The notes under the pieces were generated by a model. The model made no database searches. It was not told the DNA's origin and worked only from the letters and a program-made list of their open reading frames with translations. Below, in pieces: positions 59,842-64,000 of a stretch of DNA of 64,000 nucleotides (its first letter is position 1; the number at the start of each line of letters is the position of its first letter). Position numbers and translations under genes: made by a program. Source of the DNA: an uncultured Phascolarctobacterium sp. (GTDB taxonomy: Bacteria; Bacillota; Negativicutes; Acidaminococcales; Acidaminococcaceae); the NCBI RefSeq assembly GCF_934190775.1, contig NZ_CAKPTG010000004.1:1-64000 (forward strand). The letters run 5' to 3'.

Positions 59842-60086
59842 GCTTCGCTCACCTCCGGCGTAACGGTGATTTTTTCGGCTTCCTCCGCACGCAGCGTCAG
59901 CTCATAGCCACGCAGGGAGATTTCCAGCGGGTCACCGAGCGGGGCGCGCTTGCGTACCATAACGCGGGTGCGGGGCGTGAGCCCCATATCAAGCAGACGG
60001 CGACGCAGAATGCTGCCTTCGCCACCGACCTTTTTAATGATAGCCTCCTGACCTAAGGGAAGCTTATCTAATGTTGTAGTTTCCAT
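59838..60086 (-). CDS. feoA: ferrous iron transport protein FeoA
   Basis: 82 aa, SH3-like fold: LDKLPLGQEAIIKKVGGEGS, RRRLLDMGLTPRTRV and PLGDPLEISLRGYELTLR. Binds FeoB in the cytosol. First gene of feoAB on the minus strand. Confidence 0.96.
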   Translation of the reverse strand: METTTLDKLPLGQEAIIKKVGGEGSILRRRLLDMGLTPRTRVMVRKRAPLGDPLEISLRGYELTLRAEEAEKITVTPEVSEA

Positions 60087-60124
60087 GATTTTGACCTTCT
60101 TTGAGTGATTTTGCTTAAGCTTTA

Positions 60125-60153
60125 ATTATATATATGAAGTATGATGCGGTCAA
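60125..60153 (-). promoter_or_regulatory. feoAB promoter (- strand)
   Basis: On the minus strand: TTGACC (60153-60148), 17-base spacer, TATAAT (60130-60125). A Fur site was looked for and not convincingly found. Confidence 0.75.
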
Positions 60154-60218
60154 GCGAAACAAAGCTTTTACCGATAAACTTTAATTAAAAAATATACAGT
60201 GTCGATTTTGTTACAGCT

Positions 60219-61043
60219 TTACATGACGGTGCCGTTGGTGAGGCGGATTTTTTCGGCCTTGGCTTCGGCCAGCTGTCCCTGATTAATCATACCGTATTTA
60301 TGCATAGCGGCCAGCACCAGCAGCTGACGTTTTTTGCAGCCCTCGGGGTTTTCCAGCGGATTGAGGCTGGTGGGAGCGTAGGGAAGGGAGGCAATGACGG
60401 CGGCCTCGGCCAGAGTCAGCGCCGAAGGTGCCTTGCCGAAGTATGCTCTGCTGGCCTGTTTAATACCGGTGCTGCCTGCGCCGAAGTAGGTGGTGTTCAG
60501 ATAAAGCTCCAGAATTTCGTCCTTGCTGTAATTATCCTCTAGCATAAGCGAGAGCACGGCCTCTTCGATTTTGCGCTCCATACTTTGCTCGTGCGACAGA
60601 AAAACGTTTTTGACAAACTGCTGCGTCAGCGTACTGCCGCCCTGCACTACCTCGCCGGCGTTGATGTTGGCCAGTGCGGCGCGCAGAATGCCTTCCACGG
60701 CAATAGCGCCGTGATTATAAAAAGCGTGGTCCTCGATAGCAATCAGCGCCTGCGGAATATCGCGTGACATGGCGTCAAGACTTGTCCAGTTCGGGTTTTG
60801 GCGGATAGGATCGATAACCTCATCCATATTAAAGGCCAGATAGAATTTATGTACGGGCGAGGGCCATTCCTCCTTGGGAGGCAGCAGGCTGACAAACAGG
60901 GCCATAGCTGCGGACTTTTCGTGCTTGCTGACCTTCTGCTGCTCCTGCTGTACGGGGGTGGTAGGCTGAGCCTTATCTGTAAGGTTATCATACCCTACCA
61001 TGCCCATAAAAATGAGCAAAGCCATGATAATAATTTTAAACAT
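60219..61043 (-). CDS. mtgA: monofunctional peptidoglycan glycosyltransferase (GT51)
   Basis: 274 aa. One N-terminal membrane anchor (FKIIIMALLIFMGMVGY), then a GT51 domain: ALIAIEDHAFYNHGAI (catalytic Glu), QGGSTLTQQFVKN, KIEEAVLSLMLEDNYSK and ILELYLNTTYFGAG. No transpeptidase domain, so it only polymerises lipid II. ATG 61043 follows GAGGTG at proper spacing; a GTG at 61052 overlaps that site. Confidence 0.9.
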   Translation of the reverse strand: MFKIIIMALLIFMGMVGYDNLTDKAQPTTPVQQEQQKVSKHEKSAAMALFVSLLPPKEEWPSPVHKFYLAFNMDEVIDPIRQNPNWTSLDAMSRDIPQALIAIEDHAFYNHGAIAVEGILRAALANINAGEVVQGGSTLTQQFVKNVFLSHEQSMERKIEEAVLSLMLEDNYSKDEILELYLNTTYFGAGSTGIKQASRAYFGKAPSALTLAEAAVIASLPYAPTSLNPLENPEGCKKRQLLVLAAMHKYGMINQGQLAEAKAEKIRLTNGTVM

Positions 61044-61227
61044 AATATACACCTCGCTGATAATTTTGATATATTTTAAACAGTGGCGTGTTTAGCTTTC
61101 ACATCTATTGTAACAATAAAGTGTGAATTTGGCAAAAAATACTGGTATATTTACCTTTTAGGTAGTAAAATAAGATTGTAAAATGGATTATTGTCCCTTA
61201 ATTTTTACAAAAAAATTCACAAAGTGC

Positions 61228-61257
61228 TTGCAAAATTATACAATTTGGTTGTATAAT
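61228..61257 (+). promoter_or_regulatory. arg operon promoter with a perfect palindromic operator
   Basis: TTGCAA (61228-61233), 18-base spacer, TATAAT (61252-61257). ATTATACAA (61235-61243), N5, TTGTATAAT (61249-61257) is a perfect inverted repeat covering the -10 and most of the spacer. A repressor site is likely; it does not look like a canonical ARG box. Confidence 0.7.
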
Positions 61258-61281
61258 TATCGAGTACAAAGGAGGATGGAT

Positions 61282-62316
61282 ATGAAAGCAAGTGTTATCG
61301 GTGCAACAGGCTATGCAGGAGTTGAGCTCCTGCGACTTCTGGACGGACATCCGGAAGCGGAAATTGCCGTAATTACCTCTGAAAGCAGTACGGGAGAGGC
61401 GATTGCTTCTATGTATCCGCATTTGTCGGGACGTATTGAAAAGAATCTGCAGTCTATGCAGGAGCTGGATGCTATTGCAGCAGCAAGTGATGTGATTTTT
61501 ATTGCCCTGCCTCATGGCCATGCTATGAAGATAGGCAAGCAGCTGCGAGGCAGCAAGACCAAGATTATTGACCTCGGCGGCGATTATAGATTTAAGGATT
61601 ACCATGTGTTTGAACAGTGGTACAAGGTGAAGCATGAGGACCCGGAGGCACAGGCTGTCTATGGTCTGACCGAGCTTTTCCGCGATAAGGTGCGCGGGGC
61701 GCAGCTGGTGGCAAATCCCGGCTGTTACACTACCTGCAGCATTCTGGCGTTGGTGCCGCTTTTGAAATATAAGTTGATTGAAGCTCAGGGCATTGTGATT
61801 GATGCCAAAAGCGGTACGACCGGTGCGGGCCGCAGCCTGAAGGCAGGCAGTCTTTACTGCAGTGTCAACGAAAGCTTCAAGGCCTACGGCGTTGCTTCGC
61901 ACCGCCATACGCCGGAAATCGAGCAGATTTACAGCGAGTTTGCCGGTGAGGATGTAGTGATTCAGTTCATACCGCATCTGCTGCCTGTGGACCGCGGTAT
62001 TTATGCAACCTGCTATGCACAGCTGAAGCAGGGCGTAACGGATGCCCAGATTGAGGAGGCCTATCAGGCAATGTACGGCGATGAATTTTTCATCCGTCTG
62101 CGCGGTAAGGGAGTTTGCCCGGAATTGAAGAATATCCGCGGCTCCAATTATGTGGACCTTGGCTGGCAGACCGACAAGCGTACAGGCCGCATTATTGTCA
62201 TGAATTGTATTGATAATCTGGTTAAGGGTGCTGCGGGACAGGCAGTGCAGAACATGAATGTTATGTTTGGCATTGATGAAACTGCCGGCCTGCGTCAGCT
62301 GCCGCTTGTTCCTTAA
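61282..62316 (+). CDS. argC: N-acetyl-gamma-glutamyl-phosphate reductase
   Basis: 344 aa. NAD(P)-binding GATGYAGVELLRLL, the catalytic Cys in VANPGCYTTCS, and HRHTPEIEQ with FIPHLLPVDRGIYAT. Third step of arginine synthesis. ATG 61282 follows AAGGAGG. Confidence 0.97.
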   Translation: MKASVIGATGYAGVELLRLLDGHPEAEIAVITSESSTGEAIASMYPHLSGRIEKNLQSMQELDAIAAASDVIFIALPHGHAMKIGKQLRGSKTKIIDLGGDYRFKDYHVFEQWYKVKHEDPEAQAVYGLTELFRDKVRGAQLVANPGCYTTCSILALVPLLKYKLIEAQGIVIDAKSGTTGAGRSLKAGSLYCSVNESFKAYGVASHRHTPEIEQIYSEFAGEDVVIQFIPHLLPVDRGIYATCYAQLKQGVTDAQIEEAYQAMYGDEFFIRLRGKGVCPELKNIRGSNYVDLGWQTDKRTGRIIVMNCIDNLVKGAAGQAVQNMNVMFGIDETAGLRQLPLVP

Positions 62317-62408
62317 GCTTGTTATAACTATTATACTATAAAATGGTGCTTAGCGGTGATGCTGCCGCAGAAGAAAAGATGTAAGCACCGGGGAAAGAGG
62401 GGAATCTC

Positions 62409-63614
62409 ATGAAGAAAATCGAAGGCTGGGTGACTGCACCGCAGGGCTTCATTGCTGCCGGCGTCAAGGCCGGTATCAAAGCCAGCGGCAATCATGATGT
62501 AGCAGTTATTTTCAGTACCGTGCCTGCTGCCTGCGGTGCGGTATTTACACAAAATAAAATGTGCGCTGCTCCTGTGCTCGTGAGCCGCGAGGTCAACAAG
62601 CACGGTTATGCGCAGGCTATTGCCGTAAACAGCGGCTGCGCTAATGCCTGCACGGGCGAGCAGGGCCTGGCGGATGCCAAGAAAATGCAGGCGCATACGG
62701 CAGAGCTTTTAGGCATTGCTCCGGAAGCAGTATTTGTCTGCTCCACCGGTGTTATCGGTCAGTTCCTGCCGATGGACAACCTTTTGACTGGCATTGCCGA
62801 TGCTGTTGACAGCCTGGACGAATGCGAGGGTGAAAGCTGCGCTATGGCGATTCAGACTACGGATACCTTTATCAAGCATGCTGCCTATGAAACGGAAATC
62901 GGCGGCAAGAAGGTAACCTTTGCCGGTATTGCTAAGGGTGCGGGCATGATTCATCCGAATATGGCAACTATGCTGACCTTCATTACTACCGACGCTGCCG
63001 TTGCTCCCGATGTGCTGAAGCGCGCGGTAAAAAAGGCTGCCGACAAATCCTTCAACATGGTTGTGGTTGATGGCGATACCAGTACTAATGACAGCATGAT
63101 TGTGCTGGCCAACGGTCTTGCCGAAAATGAAATCATTCTTTCGGAGGAGCATCCGGATTATCCGGCCTTCTTTGAAGCGCTGGTTGCCTGTGCTACCGAC
63201 CTTGCCAAAATGATTGCGCATGACGGCGAGGGTGCTACCAAATTCCTGGAGGTAAATGTTACCGGTGCCGCAACCTGGGAGGATGCCAAAACCGCAGCGA
63301 TGGCTATTGCCAAATCGCCGTTGGTAAAAACAGCCTTCTTCGGCGAGGACCCGAACTGGGGACGCATTGTCTGCGCTGCAGGCTACAGCGGCGCTGCCAT
63401 GGAGGCAGATAAGGTAAACCTGTCTATTGGCGGTATCCGTCTGGTAGAAAACGGCATGAACTGCAATGTGCCTGCCGAAAAGCTGGCGCCGACCATGGCT
63501 GAGCATGATATTTCCATGAGCATCGACCTGGGTGCCGGTGAGGAAAGCGCAACTGTATGGACTTGCGATTTCAGCTATGAGTATGTGAAGATTAATGGTG
63601 AATATCATACCTGA
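62409..63614 (+). CDS. argJ: bifunctional ornithine acetyltransferase / N-acetylglutamate synthase
   Basis: 401 aa. The self-cleavage and nucleophile site is visible in GAGMIHPNMATMLTF (Thr after Ala). Other family marks: SGCANACTGEQG, VCSTGVIGQFLPM and ARDPNWGR-type GEDPNWGRIVCAAGYSG. Recycles the acetyl group, so the organism uses the cyclic arginine pathway. Confidence 0.97.
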   Translation: MKKIEGWVTAPQGFIAAGVKAGIKASGNHDVAVIFSTVPAACGAVFTQNKMCAAPVLVSREVNKHGYAQAIAVNSGCANACTGEQGLADAKKMQAHTAELLGIAPEAVFVCSTGVIGQFLPMDNLLTGIADAVDSLDECEGESCAMAIQTTDTFIKHAAYETEIGGKKVTFAGIAKGAGMIHPNMATMLTFITTDAAVAPDVLKRAVKKAADKSFNMVVVDGDTSTNDSMIVLANGLAENEIILSEEHPDYPAFFEALVACATDLAKMIAHDGEGATKFLEVNVTGAATWEDAKTAAMAIAKSPLVKTAFFGEDPNWGRIVCAAGYSGAAMEADKVNLSIGGIRLVENGMNCNVPAEKLAPTMAEHDISMSIDLGAGEESATVWTCDFSYEYVKINGEYHT

Positions 63615-63620
63615 TTGGCC

Positions 63621-63713
63621 GAGCGATAAAGCACCATATACTTCGTCAAGCCTCCTGGACGTACTGTTAGTACGTCGTCGTCGGCTTTCCTCGTTTCTGG
63701 TACTTTCTAGCTC
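63621..63713 (+). repeat. GATAAAGCACCAT hairpin repeat, full copy
   Basis: Imperfect terminal inverted repeats GAGCGATAAAGCACC (63621-63635) and GGTACTTTCTAGCTC (63699-63713), with an inner perfect palindrome GACGTACT-GTT-AGTACGTC. Lies between argJ and argB. Confidence 0.65.
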
Positions 63714-63842
63714 GTCCTTGGTAGTGAGAGCATAATATTATTATGATGGTTTACATCTGATAGCTTCTTTCGCATCTTTAGAGAGAAGTAATAATAAATA
63801 TAAACGCAAGACAAATATAAAAAATGAGGGAGGACATCACTT

Positions 63843-64000
63843 ATGTTAATGAACGAACAACAAGTACATACCTTAATGGAAGCACTGCCGTATCTGAGCA
63901 ATTTTAAAGATAAAACCATTGTCGTAAAATATGGCGGCAACGCTATGCTGAATGATGAGCTGAAAAACAAGGTGCTGCAGGATATTCTGTTCCTGCAATA
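63843..64000 (+). CDS. argB: N-acetylglutamate kinase (partial, cut by the window edge)
   Basis: The first 52 codons: NEQQVHTLMEALPYLSNFKD then TIVVKYGGNAM, the ATP-binding glycine-rich start of the amino-acid kinase fold. GAGGGAGG lies nine bases before ATG 63843. Order argC-argJ-argB supports the call. Confidence 0.94.
   Translation, partial: MLMNEQQVHTLMEALPYLSNFKDKTIVVKYGGNAMLNDELKNKVLQDILFLQ

Noticed and set aside
62336..62352. Reverse partial match (AAAATGGTGCTTAGC) to the GATAAAGCACCAT repeat
   Set aside because: Too short and lacks the paired right end, so not counted as a copy.

Overview
The window is a 64-kb chromosomal segment of a Firmicute that appears to have an outer membrane. 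Firmicute-type control elements (CIRCE/HrcA, a Phe T-box, FMN and cobalamin riboswitches, RNase Y, AddAB) sit beside a TonB-dependent outer-membrane receptor. That mixture points to the class Negativicutes; the family (for example Acidaminococcaceae) is only a guess. Strong sigma-A promoters (TTGACA-N17-TATAAT) and AGGAGG-type ribosome-binding sites are frequent. Most of the window is core genome with nearly every gene on the + strand.

Layout: 0.1-7.0 kb addBA helicase-nuclease and a small membrane protein; 7.0-8.2 kb an M20 peptidase; 8.2-12.0 kb an FMN-riboswitch riboflavin operon (ribD-ribE-ribBA-ribH); 12.1-16.5 kb hslO, recA-recX and rny; 16.6-20.7 kb a B12-riboswitch cobamide tail operon (cobU, two cobT paralogues, cobS, cobC); 21.0-24.6 kb a zinc-ribbon gene with a structured leader, a short recQ, a UPF0173 hydrolase and a glucosaminidase; 24.7-28.3 kb trmL, a QueD/PTPS protein, folE2, folP and folK; 28.4-33.2 kb a zinc-ribbon gene, rpmB, recG, a VTT membrane protein and hemW; 33.2-38.2 kb the CIRCE-controlled hrcA-grpE-dnaK-dnaJ operon; 38.2-39.6 kb infC-rpmI-rplT behind an attenuated leader; 39.7-41.9 kb a permease, an rRNA methyltransferase and four tRNAs.

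The accessory part follows. 42.0-47.4 kb is a putative anaerobic heme-acquisition locus: TonB receptor, binding lipoprotein, HutW/ChuW-type radical SAM enzyme and flavodoxin. The receptor's signal-peptide coding region contains a run of nine G that puts the start codon out of frame, as expected for a phase-variable switch in its OFF state. 47.4-49.0 kb holds an oligopeptide-ATPase remnant and a Fic gene flanked by about 105-nt direct repeats, with a multi-copy operator-like motif at its promoter. A T-box pheST operon follows (49.0-52.9 kb), then a cyclase, a ComEC-like hydrolase, an AT-rich HNH/unknown gene pair, a deformylase paralogue, an unknown HExxH protein, feoAB (- strand), a monofunctional transglycosylase (- strand) and the start of an arginine operon (argC-argJ-argB, cut by the right edge).

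Most notable: the poly-G switch in the receptor; the flanking repeats and operator of fic; a CobT-like pair resembling ArsAB in which one partner has lost the catalytic Glu; a PTPS protein with both Cys and Glu motifs next to fol genes that lack folB; a folded leader whose loop can pair with the Shine-Dalgarno of a zinc-ribbon gene; non-AUG starts for rny and infC; and a hairpin repeat family in three intergenic gaps.
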